Source: an uncultured Desulfovibrio sp.
GTDB lineage: Bacteria > Desulfobacterota > Desulfovibrionia > Desulfovibrionales > Desulfovibrionaceae
Direction of reading: 5' to 3'
Assembly (NCBI RefSeq): GCF_902477725.1
Contig: NZ_CABSIF010000002.1
Span: 62,001 to 126,000, forward strand
Length of the DNA stretch: 64,000 nt
How positions within the stretch are numbered: position 1 is the first letter of the stretch; every line of letters begins with the position of its first letter. This document shows, piece after piece, positions 43,010 through 52,054 of this stretch. The notes below the pieces were generated by a model. The model ran no database searches. It saw nothing but the letters and a program-made list of their open reading frames with translations, and was not told the origin of the DNA. The position numbers and the translations under genes are program-made.

Positions 43010-46000
43010 GTGAACACACAACTTTTCGCCGCCGCGACACGGCCTCATAGTTCTGCCCGCAAGGGTGCGATTCCCCAACGCTGCTCACGTGTTGGGGCTT
43101 TGCTGCTGATTGCGAGCCTTTTGCTGCCCGCCCAACCTTCGCACGGCATGAGCTGGAACTGGGCGCCCATTGCAGATACTGACGCAGCCACAGCTGCCGG
43201 GCAACAGTCAAAAAGTTCACAGCCCGCCGGGGAACGGCTGCGCCTTACGCTCGACAGCCCCGGTCAGGTGCACAGGCTTCTGCGCACCGGCAATACCTTG
43301 CTTCTCTATCTTGACGATCCTTCAGCAACGCTTGAACGCAGCGGCGCAGCACCTTCTGCGGGGGCGTTGCTCGACAGTATCGGGCTTTCCAACGGCCAGT
43401 TGCGCATTACGCTTTCTCCCAAGGCCGTGAACCACGTCATGCGCCGGTCTTCTCCTTCTGAACTGGATATAGAAATTTTTGCCGCCGGAACCCAGAAAGG
43501 GGAAAATTCCTCTCGTCTGGATGCGGCGGGCGTGCCTGTGGGCAACGCGCCTGCTGATTCAGAAGGGCAGGGCGCTTCTTTTGCCGTTAATCTGCCTGCT
43601 GATGCCGCAGTGGGTTTTTTGCAAAAGACCCAAATGTTGCTGGCCGATGTGCAGCAGGGTGTAAAGGCCTTGCCCATCGCTGGCCTGTTTACTACGGATC
43701 TGTTTGACGCGGGCAAGGCAAAGCTGGCGGATTTGAGCCAGAAATTCTCCGCCCTTGGCGCGACCAAAACTGCGGAAGCCGCCGAAGTGCCGCAAGCCGC
43801 AGGCGGTGCGGGCAGCCTCGCCGTGACGCTGGACGCCCAGAGCCTCATGAGCCGGGTGAACCCCGGCGGGCCGGAAAACTGGCCGGACAGTAAGGGGCTC
43901 TCTACATCAATCCCCAGCAATGTTCCTGCTGCGGCTCCGGCCACAGCGGCAGCACCAGCGGCTTCGGCTGCGCCTGCCAGCCAGCCAGTAACTCAGCCTG
44001 CAACCCAGCCCGTAACAAGACCAGCGGCTCAGCCTGCGCCTGCCCCGCAAAATGAGGTCCAGCGTACAGTACCGCCCGCAACACCACCCGTTGCGCAGCC
44101 GCAAGCTCAGCCCGCTCCGCAGCCTGTCCAGCAGGTTGTGCCCAAGGCCATACCGCAACCTGCACTCCAGGCAGCCCCGCAGCCTGCGCCGCAGGCAAAA
44201 ACAGCACCGGCTCAGCAGCCCGCGCCTGCCGCAGCTTCTGCGCCTGCTTCCCAGGCCGGTCAGGCAAAGCCGAACGGCGCGGGCGGTAACGTATCCGGCA
44301 AGGTTTCGGACAATGTGGTGGGGCTGCCGCATGCCGAAGAAAAAGGCGGTCACGGGGCAGCTGCTCCCAAGGAAGAACCTCGGCCCGTGGTCTATGTGGA
44401 CGAACAGGGCAATCCTGTTGCCAAGCCTGCTGACCCGGAAAAAATGATGGAAGAGGCGGAGCGTCTCATCAAGGAGCGCAAGTTCGTTGAGGCTTTGCCG
44501 CAGTTGGAAAAACTGAAGGAAATGCCCACCATCAGCGCCGATATGCGCCTCAAAACGCTGTATTACATCAGCGATTGCGTATGGGCCAGATATGCCGATA
44601 ATCCGCTGGCTGGCTTTGAGCCTATTGTTTCTGCCACCAGCGAGGCCATGAATTTTGACCTGCGTTCTTCCCGCGTGCCGGAGGCCCTCCTGCGCCTGGG
44701 ACTGGTTAACGTCAACGTGGGCAATCTGGTAGATGCCGGGGGCTACATTGTGGCCATGTATCGGCGCTATCCGGATTATCCCGGCGTGGCGCAGGGTTTT
44801 ACGGCCCTGGGCAAGGCGCAGCTCAAGCGGCACATGGATGCCCAGGCGGAGCAGGCCTTTGCCATTGTGCTCGACAAGTACCCTGAATCCTCCTTTTTGC
44901 AGGAGGCGTCCGTGGGGCTTGCCCAGGCGCTGAACAACCAGCGCAAGTACACCAATGCGCAGGTTATTCTCGACTTTATAAGCAAGCGCTGGCCCCGCTA
45001 TTATATTGAAGACCCCACATTCCTGTTTTTGCAGGGTGCCAATGATGAGGCTCTGGACAAACCCGTTGCGGCCCTGACCCTGTACTGGCTGTATTATAAC
45101 CTTGTGCCCGGGCAGAAGGGCAATGACGACCTGCTCCTTAAAATGGGCGACATGTATACCCGCCTTGGCAACAAGAGCGGGGCCGAGTTTCTGTATTCCT
45201 ATCTGGTGCGGCATTTTGCGGGAACCCATGCGGCAAATCTGGCAAATCTGCGGTTGGCCGAGGGCGGCATTTACGATTCGCCCATCAATTATGAGGCCAT
45301 GACACAGGTTTTTGCCAGGGCCGCCAGTGGCAACCTGCCCAAGGTTTACGCCAGCCTTGCGGCGGCTTCGCGCACTGCGCCGGAGTCTGTGCTTGCGCGG
45401 CTCAAGGAGGCCATGTGGCTCTATTGGAGCAAGCGTTATACCGAGGCCATGGGCAAGGCCGCAGATTTTATTGACAGCTATCCAGAAAACGCCAACGTGG
45501 CGCAGGCCCGCGATATTATCTGGCTTGCTTTTCAAAAAGAGCTTGCCAATTCCATGGCTGAAAAAAACTATGGGCGCATTCTCATTTTATGGAATGGCTT
45601 TCCCCTGGTGCGCGAACGCTACGGGGCGATAGATCCGCGTATGCGTTATGCCTTGGCGCAGGGCTTGCTTGAACGGGGCGATACTGAACAGGCCCTTGGC
45701 ATGCTTGCGGAGTTTTTGAAGTCGCCCATGGATCCCCAGTATGGGGAAGCTACCTTTACGGAATTTTTCAACCGGTATCTTCAAGTCGGTGCCTGGGCAA
45801 AGATTCTTGATCTTGGCAAACTGGTGGCCACCTGGCCTTTGAACCCCCAGTTGCGCAACCAGCTTGATTACGCCATGGCGCTCTCGGCCCAGAACCTCAA
45901 TCTGAACGGGGCTGCTCTCGCCATGTGGCAAAAGCTTGCCGAGCGGCAGGATATCCCGCTCTATCAGCGGGCCTACGCCACGTACTTTCTTGCCCGTGAT

Positions 46001-46450
46001 GCCGAACACCGCAAAGACATTCGTAATTCCTACACGCTGAACCGCAAGGTGATTGATCTCTTTACCCAGTTGCAGAACGAACGTTCCGACAAGGCTGACC
46101 CGCAGCGCATCAAGGATGCCATACTTTCACTCATGGATATCTGCGAAGTGGGCAACCGTGTGCCGGAAGCCCTGGAATGGCTTGCGCGTTACAATGCCTT
46201 TGTGCCCAAGGAGTCGCCGGAATATCCTGGCTTGCGATTCCGCGAGGCCCGGCTGTATCGCAAGCTGGGCGATGCCACGCGGGCTCAGGCTTTGCTTGAG
46301 GATATTGTGCGCAACTATGCCGATTCGCCTTTTGCCAGGGCAGCCACAGCGGAACTGCACACCTTTGAGGTTTCGCGCGACCTGCAAAACTACCTGCCCG
46401 GCGGGGCGGGCAGCCAGGCTGCGCCTGCTGCCAAGCCTGCCGCTCCCTAG
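43010..46450 (+). CDS. Very large exported TPR protein
   Basis: A protein of about 1146 residues. A signal-like hydrophobic stretch (GALLLIASLLLPAQP) lies about 28 residues from the chosen GTG start, so it is probably exported. Next comes a roughly 80-residue beta-rich segment (RLRLTLDSPGQVHRLLRTG) that resembles an AMIN domain, then a long linker of Pro, Ala and Gln (bases about 43915-44265). The last two-thirds are tetratricopeptide-like repeats (for example EAERLIKERKFVEALPQLEKL, AQVILDFISKRWP, DTEQALGMLAEFL). It may scaffold an envelope complex. The start is uncertain: GTG at 43004 or a TTG at 42959 are alternatives. The preceding activator may control it. Confidence 0.75.
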   Translation: MNTQLFAAATRPHSSARKGAIPQRCSRVGALLLIASLLLPAQPSHGMSWNWAPIADTDAATAAGQQSKSSQPAGERLRLTLDSPGQVHRLLRTGNTLLLYLDDPSATLERSGAAPSAGALLDSIGLSNGQLRITLSPKAVNHVMRRSSPSELDIEIFAAGTQKGENSSRLDAAGVPVGNAPADSEGQGASFAVNLPADAAVGFLQKTQMLLADVQQGVKALPIAGLFTTDLFDAGKAKLADLSQKFSALGATKTAEAAEVPQAAGGAGSLAVTLDAQSLMSRVNPGGPENWPDSKGLSTSIPSNVPAAAPATAAAPAASAAPASQPVTQPATQPVTRPAAQPAPAPQNEVQRTVPPATPPVAQPQAQPAPQPVQQVVPKAIPQPALQAAPQPAPQAKTAPAQQPAPAAASAPASQAGQAKPNGAGGNVSGKVSDNVVGLPHAEEKGGHGAAAPKEEPRPVVYVDEQGNPVAKPADPEKMMEEAERLIKERKFVEALPQLEKLKEMPTISADMRLKTLYYISDCVWARYADNPLAGFEPIVSATSEAMNFDLRSSRVPEALLRLGLVNVNVGNLVDAGGYIVAMYRRYPDYPGVAQGFTALGKAQLKRHMDAQAEQAFAIVLDKYPESSFLQEASVGLAQALNNQRKYTNAQVILDFISKRWPRYYIEDPTFLFLQGANDEALDKPVAALTLYWLYYNLVPGQKGNDDLLLKMGDMYTRLGNKSGAEFLYSYLVRHFAGTHAANLANLRLAEGGIYDSPINYEAMTQVFARAASGNLPKVYASLAAASRTAPESVLARLKEAMWLYWSKRYTEAMGKAADFIDSYPENANVAQARDIIWLAFQKELANSMAEKNYGRILILWNGFPLVRERYGAIDPRMRYALAQGLLERGDTEQALGMLAEFLKSPMDPQYGEATFTEFFNRYLQVGAWAKILDLGKLVATWPLNPQLRNQLDYAMALSAQNLNLNGAALAMWQKLAERQDIPLYQRAYATYFLARDAEHRKDIRNSYTLNRKVIDLFTQLQNERSDKADPQRIKDAILSLMDICEVGNRVPEALEWLARYNAFVPKESPEYPGLRFREARLYRKLGDATRAQALLEDIVRNYADSPFARAATAELHTFEVSRDLQNYLPGGAGSQAAPAAKPAAP

Positions 46451-46745
46451 CTTCCCCGGTTTTCACCCTTTGGGCCTGTCGCCCTTGCCTGTCGTCCAGG
46501 CTGGTTGCTGTCGTCTCCGGCGCATCTTGCATCAGGGCGCCGAACCCTTTCCATATGCCGATCTGGCATGTGAGGGCGCATTGCATGCGTTCACTCCTTG
46601 GAATATAACCAGACACAACAGCAGTTCTGCCGTGGGGTGGAATGGTCTGCCTGATGCAATTTTAATGGATAAGTGCGATGGAACGTCCCGCAAGCTTCAT
46701 ACGATGATGCCGGACGTGATGTGCGCCGTCAGCCTTGGAGGGCAT

Positions 46746-47486
46746 ATGAACAGAGTGCTTCTTTGCGTTACACTCGGCCTGCTTGCCTTGATGGCCGGAT
46801 GCACCGGCGCATTGCAAAGGGGAATGCAGAACACGGCCTATGTTTCCACAGCCCGCCCGGCCATCAGTATCAAGGCCGTGAACATGCCCCTGCTTACCGG
46901 CGGCGAAACAAGCGTCAGCCTTGATGGTGCAGGCGTTATCGGCGGCTTGCCGCTGCACGCGTGGGTTGCTGTTTACGGCAAGGGTGATCCCCAAAGCCCC
47001 CTGGCCATTGTGGGGCTGGCTGAGGTGCCGCGCGGCTGGTACTGGGACAGCGATGGCCAGCGTCCCTTTAGCGTTGATAAAGGGGTGGAGATTTTCAACA
47101 ATGACGGTTTTGCGGCCAGCACCTACATTGTGGACAGCAAAAAGGATGCATTTTCAGCCCTTGCAGGGCTGACGGACGAAGCAAAGCCCATGCGCTGGCT
47201 GACGCGCGGTTTTGCCGCCAGATACAATTTTAATGACACCAAGGTCATACTGGAATACAGAGAACCCCTGCCTGAAAATCTTGCCGGGCAGGAAAGCCTG
47301 ACAGAAAGCCAGACTGACCAGCTTCGTGCCTTTGAGCAGCGCGCCAGCGCAGCCTTTGCCGTTGCTTCTGTATCTGAACATATGACTGGAATTACAGAAG
47401 GATATGCAAAGAACATTCGTGGACAATACCTGGATCACCGCTTCTGGGGGACTGCATCAAAGTATGACACATTTGTCTTAAAGTAG
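46746..47486 (+). CDS. Lipoprotein (DUF4851-like)
   Basis: A 246-residue lipoprotein: signal peptide MNRVLLCVTLGLLALMAGC with lipobox LMAGC (Cys19). The mature part contains a beta-rich domain with PLHAWVAVYGKGDPQSPLAIV and WYWDSDGQRPFSV. It resembles the DUF4851 lipoproteins of Desulfovibrio as I remember them; this could not be checked. GGAGGG 3 bases before the ATG decides the start, although the frame is open for 231 more codons into the previous gene. The 295-base gap before it holds nothing I recognise. Confidence 0.75.
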   Translation: MNRVLLCVTLGLLALMAGCTGALQRGMQNTAYVSTARPAISIKAVNMPLLTGGETSVSLDGAGVIGGLPLHAWVAVYGKGDPQSPLAIVGLAEVPRGWYWDSDGQRPFSVDKGVEIFNNDGFAASTYIVDSKKDAFSALAGLTDEAKPMRWLTRGFAARYNFNDTKVILEYREPLPENLAGQESLTESQTDQLRAFEQRASAAFAVASVSEHMTGITEGYAKNIRGQYLDHRFWGTASKYDTFVLK

Positions 47487-47528
47487 CATGTTCTTGCAGT
47501 AATCTGACATTACACCGGGATTCCGCCT

Positions 47529-47574
47529 GGGAGGTCGCTTGGGAAAGTTTTTTCAAGCGGCCTCCCTGTTTTTT
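47529..47574 (+). terminator. Intrinsic terminator after the lipoprotein gene
   Basis: A 13-base stem (47529-47541 with 47554-47566, one G-T pair) is followed by a T run. It closes the activator-TPR-lipoprotein region. Confidence 0.85.
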
Positions 47575-47684
47575 ACGTTTGTTGCGCCTGCACCGACACT
47601 AAGTAACTGCAACAAGTTAATACATTCTGGAATAATGGTTATGTAAAATTTGCAACACAATTTTATATTATAGGGTATAGTACA

Positions 47685-47713
47685 TTGACGAAACAATAGC
47701 TGCTGTGTATGTT
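47685..47713 (+). promoter_or_regulatory. Promoter for the mucR-like gene
   Basis: TTGACG (47685-47690) and TATGTT (47708-47713) with a 17-base spacer, about 105 bases before the start. The upstream stretch 47575-47684 is strikingly AT-rich. In the 332-base gap 47487-47818 nothing else but the terminator is seen. Confidence 0.4.
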
Positions 47714-47818
47714 CTCCCCATCAGGATGGGAGGGGGACCGACTGTTCTGTCAATGAGCCGATCAGGCGGGTACGCAGCGCGTCAGATTGAGTATATTGAA
47801 GACAATAAAGGGGTAGTT

Positions 47819-48229
47819 ATGGACGATTATCTGAAAGAGGCGCTGGAAATTACCAGAGCACAAGCTGGCGTTCGCGTTATGAGCGAAGAAGAAATAGCCG
47901 CCTTTATACAGAAAGTGGCGCAGGGCATCAAAGCAGTTGCTGAAGGCGAAACGCCTGTGGAACTGGACAGCGGCGAAATGGCCGTTGAAGCACGCAAGTC
48001 GGTCAAAGAAAAGTCCGTCACCTGCCTTGAGTGCGGAAAGAGCTTTAAGATCCTTACCAAGCGTCATCTGGCCAGCCACGGCATGACCTCGGCTGAATAC
48101 CGCGAAAAGTGGGGCTTCAAGAAAGACGCACCTCTGGTGTGTAAGGCCCTGCAGCGCGAACGCCGCAAAAAGATGAAAGACATGAAGCTGTGGGAAAAGC
48201 GCCGCAAGGTTCAAGTATCCCCGGCATAA
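47819..48229 (+). CDS. MucR/Ros-family zinc-finger regulator
   Basis: A 136-residue DNA-binding protein. The Ros-type zinc finger VTCLECGKSFKILTKRHLASHG has two Cys and two His (Cys-x2-Cys, His-x3-His), followed by MTSAEYREKWGFKKDAPLVC and a Lys/Arg-rich tail, as in MucR. The N-terminal part (about 1-60) is acidic and helical, where relatives oligomerise. MucR proteins are H-NS-like silencers in alphaproteobacteria; in Desulfovibrio several paralogues exist. The ATG at 47819 has AAGGGG upstream; upstream in-frame codons are open but lack similarity. Confidence 0.88.
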   Translation: MDDYLKEALEITRAQAGVRVMSEEEIAAFIQKVAQGIKAVAEGETPVELDSGEMAVEARKSVKEKSVTCLECGKSFKILTKRHLASHGMTSAEYREKWGFKKDAPLVCKALQRERRKKMKDMKLWEKRRKVQVSPA

Positions 48230-48235
48230 GACCCG

Positions 48236-48292
48236 CAATGGCGGGCTTTGTCATCGGTCTGAAAGCCCGCCATTGAGGCGGGCTTTTTTTTT
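48236..48292 (+). terminator. Terminator with competing upstream arm (possible attenuator before bioB)
   Basis: Three segments can pair alternatively. A (48236-48249) is a perfect 14-base complement of B (48262-48275). B also forms, with C (48277-48286), a 10-base stem followed by a T run to 48292. B-C is an intrinsic terminator; A-B would prevent it. It lies 6 bases after the mucR-like stop and 115 bases before bioB. Confidence 0.6.
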
Positions 48293-48406
48293 AGGCCAAA
48301 AAATGGCATGGTACCTGTCTGTATGACGGCATGGCTGTCATTCAGAGTGGCTCCGGTCAGCAAATGATTTTTGCTCTGCACCATTGTTCTCTTTCAGGGT
48401 TATATC

Positions 48407-49357
48407 ATGACTCAATCACAGGCGGTTGCAACGCCCGCCGAAGCCCTCGCGCTTTTGTCCCTGCCGCAGGAACAGTTGTTTGCCAGGGCCACTGCGCTGC
48501 GCGAGGCGGCCTTTGGGCGCGGCATTGTTTTGTGCGCCATCATTAATGCAAAAAGCGGCAACTGCTCCATGGACTGTCGTTTTTGCTCCCAGAGCAGGCA
48601 CAATCACACCCCCATTGAGGTTTTTCCTCTCTTGCCCGACGATGAACTGCGCGAGCGCATTCTGCGTCTTGCAGCCCTGCCTGTGGCCCGCATTGGCGTT
48701 GTTACCAGCGGTTCGGCCCTGAGCGGCAGCGAATTGCAGCGCCTGCGTACTGTAATTTCCGGCCTGCCGGATGCCGTGCGCCCGCGCGTCTGCGTTTCGC
48801 TGGGCAAACTAACGGCTGAAGATTTTGCCCTTTTGTCCGGGGCCGGGCTTACCCGGTTCCACCATAATATGGAAACCTCGCAGGGCTATTACTCCAGCGT
48901 ATGCACTACGCAAACCTGGGAGCAGCGGCGCGACACTGTGCTGCGAGCCAGTGAGGCGGGCCTGAGCGTGTGTACTGGCGGCCTGTTCGGCCTGGGTGAG
49001 AGCTGGCAAGACCGCGTGGACTTTGCCTTCAGTCTCAAAAAGATGGGCGTGAGCCATGTGCCCATGAATTTTCTGCATCCGCACCCGGAAACACCTTTGG
49101 CAGGGCAGAAGCCCCTCACCGCTGATGAAGCGCTAACACTCATTGCCGTGTTCCGGCACATTTTGCCCAAGGCGACCTTGCGCATTTGCGGGGGCAGGCC
49201 TCTTGTGCTGGGCAGCCGCCAGAATGAAATTTTTATCGCCGGGGCCAATGCCCTCATGACGGGTGATTATCTTACAACCCACGGGCAGAGCATTGCGCAT
49301 GATCTTGAAATGATCGCCGCGCAAGGGCTTGAGGTTCGCTGTGATGCAAGCTGCTGA
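48407..49357 (+). CDS. bioB: Biotin synthase
   Basis: A 316-residue radical SAM enzyme inserting sulfur into dethiobiotin. The SAM cluster motif CSMDCRFC (Cys-x3-Cys-x2-Cys) is present in SGNCSMDCRFCSQS, followed by HHNMETSQGYY and VPMNFLHPHPETPLA typical of BioB. The start at 48407 has AGGG 7 bases upstream, and similarity begins soon after; a frame 12 codons longer is open. Its end overlaps the bioD-bioA fusion by 14 bases. bioF, bioC and bioH are not in the window. Confidence 0.93.
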   Translation: MTQSQAVATPAEALALLSLPQEQLFARATALREAAFGRGIVLCAIINAKSGNCSMDCRFCSQSRHNHTPIEVFPLLPDDELRERILRLAALPVARIGVVTSGSALSGSELQRLRTVISGLPDAVRPRVCVSLGKLTAEDFALLSGAGLTRFHHNMETSQGYYSSVCTTQTWEQRRDTVLRASEAGLSVCTGGLFGLGESWQDRVDFAFSLKKMGVSHVPMNFLHPHPETPLAGQKPLTADEALTLIAVFRHILPKATLRICGGRPLVLGSRQNEIFIAGANALMTGDYLTTHGQSIAHDLEMIAAQGLEVRCDASC

Positions 49358-51437
49358 GGAAAAGACTGACCCACCGCTAAGGGGCCTTTTTGTAGCCGGT
49401 TCCGGCACAGATGTAGGCAAGACCGTTGTGACGGCGGCCCTGCTGCGGGCCTTGCTGCTGGCCGGAGTCAAGGCGCAGGCTGTAAAACCTGTGCAGACAG
49501 GCGTTGCGCCGGAGCAGGCCGCTACGGCCCCTCTGGCCGATGCCCGCGTGTATGCCGCTGCCGTTGCGGGCATGCCGCAAAGCGCCGCCATGCTGCCTGC
49601 CACGGCCCTGCATTGCTTCAGCCTGCCTGCTTCGCCCCATCTGGCCGCGGCCCGCGAAGGCGCGCGCCTGACCTGCGCAGGGTTGCGCAACGACATTGTT
49701 TGCCACAGCCGTGCCAGCACCGCTGAAATGCTGCTGCTTGAGGGCGCTGGCGGCTTGCGGGTGCCGCTCAACGAGCGTGAAGACATGCTCGACCTCATGG
49801 CCTCGGTGGGTCTGCCCGTGCTGCTTGTGGGCGGCAATTATCTGGGTGGTCTGAACCACATTCTGCTTTCGCTGGATGCATTGCGTCATAACGGCCTGCA
49901 ACTGGCCGGAGTGGTGCTTGTCCCATCTGCCGATCCGGCAGCGGGTTGCCCCGGCGTGGATGTGGACGCCATGCTGGCCGACAACGCCACCATGCTCCGC
50001 GAGCGGCTGACGCAACAGGGTATTGCAGCGCCGCTGGTGGAATTGCCGCGTGTGCCGCAACTGGATGCGGCGGCATGGCAGACCCTGGCTCAGGGGCTTG
50101 AGCCGCTGGTGCGGCATCTGCAAGCCTCACAGGATTCTGCTTGCGACTGTGGTGCAGATGTTGTGCGCCGCGATCACCAGACCATCTGGCACCCCTACGC
50201 CTCGGCCATGCAGCCGCCCTTGCTCAGCACTGTGGCGCGCACCAGAGCCAACCGCATTGTGCTGGCTGGCGGCAGGGAACTTGTGGACGGCATGTCATCT
50301 TGGTGGGCAGCCGTGCACGGATACAACAATCCGCGCCTTATGGAAGCCCTGCATTCACAGGCCGGGCGCATGCCCCATGTAATGTTTGGCGGGCTGACGC
50401 ACGAACCGGCGGTCAATCTGGCCGAAAAACTGCTGCGCCTCATGCCTGCGGGGCTTGAGCGCGTATTTTTTGCCGATTCCGGCTCGGTGGCGGTGGAGGT
50501 TGCGCTGAAAATGACCCTGCAATACCAGCAGGGCAGGGGCCAGACCGGGCGCAGCAAGTTTCTTACGCCGCGCGGCGGTTATCATGGGGATACCTTTGGC
50601 GCCATGTCGGTGTGCGACCCGGTTACGGGCATGCACAGCCTGTTTACGGCCATGCTGCCCCAACAGATATTCATGGAGCGGCCAAGTTGCCGCTTTGACC
50701 AGCCCTTTGACCCCGCGAGCCTTGACGATGCCCGGCGTGTTTTTGCCGGGCGCGGGCACGAGATCGCGGCGGTGATTCTTGAACCAGTGGTGCAGGGCGC
50801 GGGCGGCATGTGGTTTTACCATCCCGAATACCTGCGCGGGCTTGCGCAACTGTGCCGTGAGGCTGGCGCGCTGCTGATATTTGATGAAATCGCCACGGGC
50901 TTTGGCCGCACGGGCAAGATGTTTGCTGCGGAATGGGCCGGTGTTTCACCGGATATTCTGTGTTGCGGCAAGGCGCTCACGGGCGGGGTGCTCACGCTGG
51001 CTGCCACGGCCTGCACAGCCAGCGTGGCGCAGGGCATTTGCACCGGGGGCAATGTGTTTATGCACGGCCCCACCTTTATGGCCAATGCGCTGGCATGCGC
51101 CGTGGCCTGCGCGAGCCTTGACCTGCTGCAGGAGGAAGACTGGCGGCAGAAGGTGGCAAATCTTGAAAGCGGCCTGCGCTCCGGGCTTGCCCCCTGTGCG
51201 GAGCTGCAAGGCGTGGCTGACGTGCGCGTACTGGGCGGCATCGGCGTTGTGGAAACGTGCGAACCCGTCAATACATCAGCATTACAGGAATATTTTGTGC
51301 GGCACGGCATCTGGGTGCGGCCATTTAACCGGCTTGTTTACCTCATGCCGCCGTATGTTACTCCGGCTGAGGATGTGGCGCGGCTTTGCACTGTGGTGGC
51401 AGGCGCATTGGAATCTGGAGCGCATCTGCAAGGATAA
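49344..51437 (+). CDS. bioDA: Fused dethiobiotin synthetase - DAPA aminotransferase (BioD-BioA)
   Basis: A 697-residue two-domain enzyme. The N-terminal BioD part (about 1-250) has the P-loop GSGTDVGKT (Lys26), KPVQTGV and LEGAGGLRVPL. The C-terminal BioA part (about 265-697) begins RRDHQTIWHPYASAM and carries YHGDTFGAMSV, the PLP Asp514 (FDEIATGFGRTG) and the Schiff-base Lys543 (CCGKALTGG). It would convert KAPA to DAPA and then to dethiobiotin, two consecutive steps. The frame is continuous with no sign of a join error. GAGG lies 9 bases before the ATG, which overlaps bioB. Confidence 0.93.
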   Translation: MQAAEEKTDPPLRGLFVAGSGTDVGKTVVTAALLRALLLAGVKAQAVKPVQTGVAPEQAATAPLADARVYAAAVAGMPQSAAMLPATALHCFSLPASPHLAAAREGARLTCAGLRNDIVCHSRASTAEMLLLEGAGGLRVPLNEREDMLDLMASVGLPVLLVGGNYLGGLNHILLSLDALRHNGLQLAGVVLVPSADPAAGCPGVDVDAMLADNATMLRERLTQQGIAAPLVELPRVPQLDAAAWQTLAQGLEPLVRHLQASQDSACDCGADVVRRDHQTIWHPYASAMQPPLLSTVARTRANRIVLAGGRELVDGMSSWWAAVHGYNNPRLMEALHSQAGRMPHVMFGGLTHEPAVNLAEKLLRLMPAGLERVFFADSGSVAVEVALKMTLQYQQGRGQTGRSKFLTPRGGYHGDTFGAMSVCDPVTGMHSLFTAMLPQQIFMERPSCRFDQPFDPASLDDARRVFAGRGHEIAAVILEPVVQGAGGMWFYHPEYLRGLAQLCREAGALLIFDEIATGFGRTGKMFAAEWAGVSPDILCCGKALTGGVLTLAATACTASVAQGICTGGNVFMHGPTFMANALACAVACASLDLLQEEDWRQKVANLESGLRSGLAPCAELQGVADVRVLGGIGVVETCEPVNTSALQEYFVRHGIWVRPFNRLVYLMPPYVTPAEDVARLCTVVAGALESGAHLQG

Positions 51438-51488
51438 AGGCTGCCGTCCTAGCCTCAGGCTGGCTGCTTCTAAAGTCCCTCTCGCGGG

Positions 51489-51698
51489 TTATTTTTCTGT
51501 GGGCGGCGGAGGAACGGGCAGCCCCTTGAAGATGAGCCGTGTGGCGGCGGCGTCTGCCAGTTCGGAGACGTCCATGAGCTTTTCCAGCAGTTCAAGCAGG
51601 TAGAAGCGGTCGTTTTCGCAACCGTCCTTGAAATCAGCTTCAAGTTCGCCGCTGCGGATGTAGTTTTCCAGTTCCGTAAGATCGTTTACCGTGAGCAT
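51489..51698 (-). CDS. Small protein of unknown function
   Basis: A 69-residue acidic protein (MLTVNDLTELENYIRSGELEADF) with a helical look and a Pro-rich end (PVPPPPTEK). There is no signal peptide and no recognised family. The start at 51698 has AAGGA 8 bases upstream and overlaps the end of the LpdD-like gene by 13 bases, so translation is probably coupled. The pairing suggests a common role. Confidence 0.65.
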   Translation of the reverse strand: MLTVNDLTELENYIRSGELEADFKDGCENDRFYLLELLEKLMDVSELADAAATRLIFKGLPVPPPPTEK

Positions 51699-52054
51699 GA
51701 AGAATCCTTTTGCAGCGCGGAGATGCAACGTTCCGTCAGGTCGTGGACCATCTGCTCGACCTGCCGGATTTCTTCGCGGGTTATGTTGTCGTAGTGGATA
51801 CCCGCGCTGACGCACACGGCGCAGTTCAGGGCATGGGCCATGCGCTCGGCCATGCGTTGGGCGAGGGCGGCTTCCTTGTGGCCGGGCAGGCCCGCCAGAT
51901 GGCTTTGGGCCTCTGCCTGACCATGTGCGGGCGCGGCCAGAGCCACAGCGCCGATATGAGTCGCGCCGCCGCCGCAGAGCACCTGCAGGTCGCGCCCCTG
52001 GCGAAAAACGCGCAGATGTATGCTCAGGCGGCCCCGTTGGGCGGTGAATCGCAT
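51686..52054 (-). CDS. LpdD-like small protein (prenylated-flavin chaperone-like)
   Basis: A 122-residue protein. GATHIGAVALAAP, LPGHKEAALAQRMAERMA and VSAGIHYDNITREEI match, from memory, the family of small proteins related to gallate decarboxylase subunit LpdD, which helps maturation of prenylated-FMN decarboxylases. No UbiD or UbiX homologue is in the window, so the partner is unknown. The frame is open 41 codons upstream, but similarity begins at ATG 52054. Overlaps the following small gene. Confidence 0.5.
   Translation of the reverse strand: MRFTAQRGRLSIHLRVFRQGRDLQVLCGGGATHIGAVALAAPAHGQAEAQSHLAGLPGHKEAALAQRMAERMAHALNCAVCVSAGIHYDNITREEIRQVEQMVHDLTERCISALQKDSSCSR

Noticed and set aside
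43907..45535. A 542-codon minus-strand frame inside the TPR gene
   Set aside because: Its Arg/Leu/Cys-rich start is the antisense of the Pro/Ala/Gln linker. The plus frame has a signal sequence and TPR units.
46053..46745. 231-codon N-terminal extension of the lipoprotein gene
   Set aside because: It overlaps the end of the TPR gene in another frame. A strong ribosome-binding site and a lipoprotein signal peptide are at 46746.
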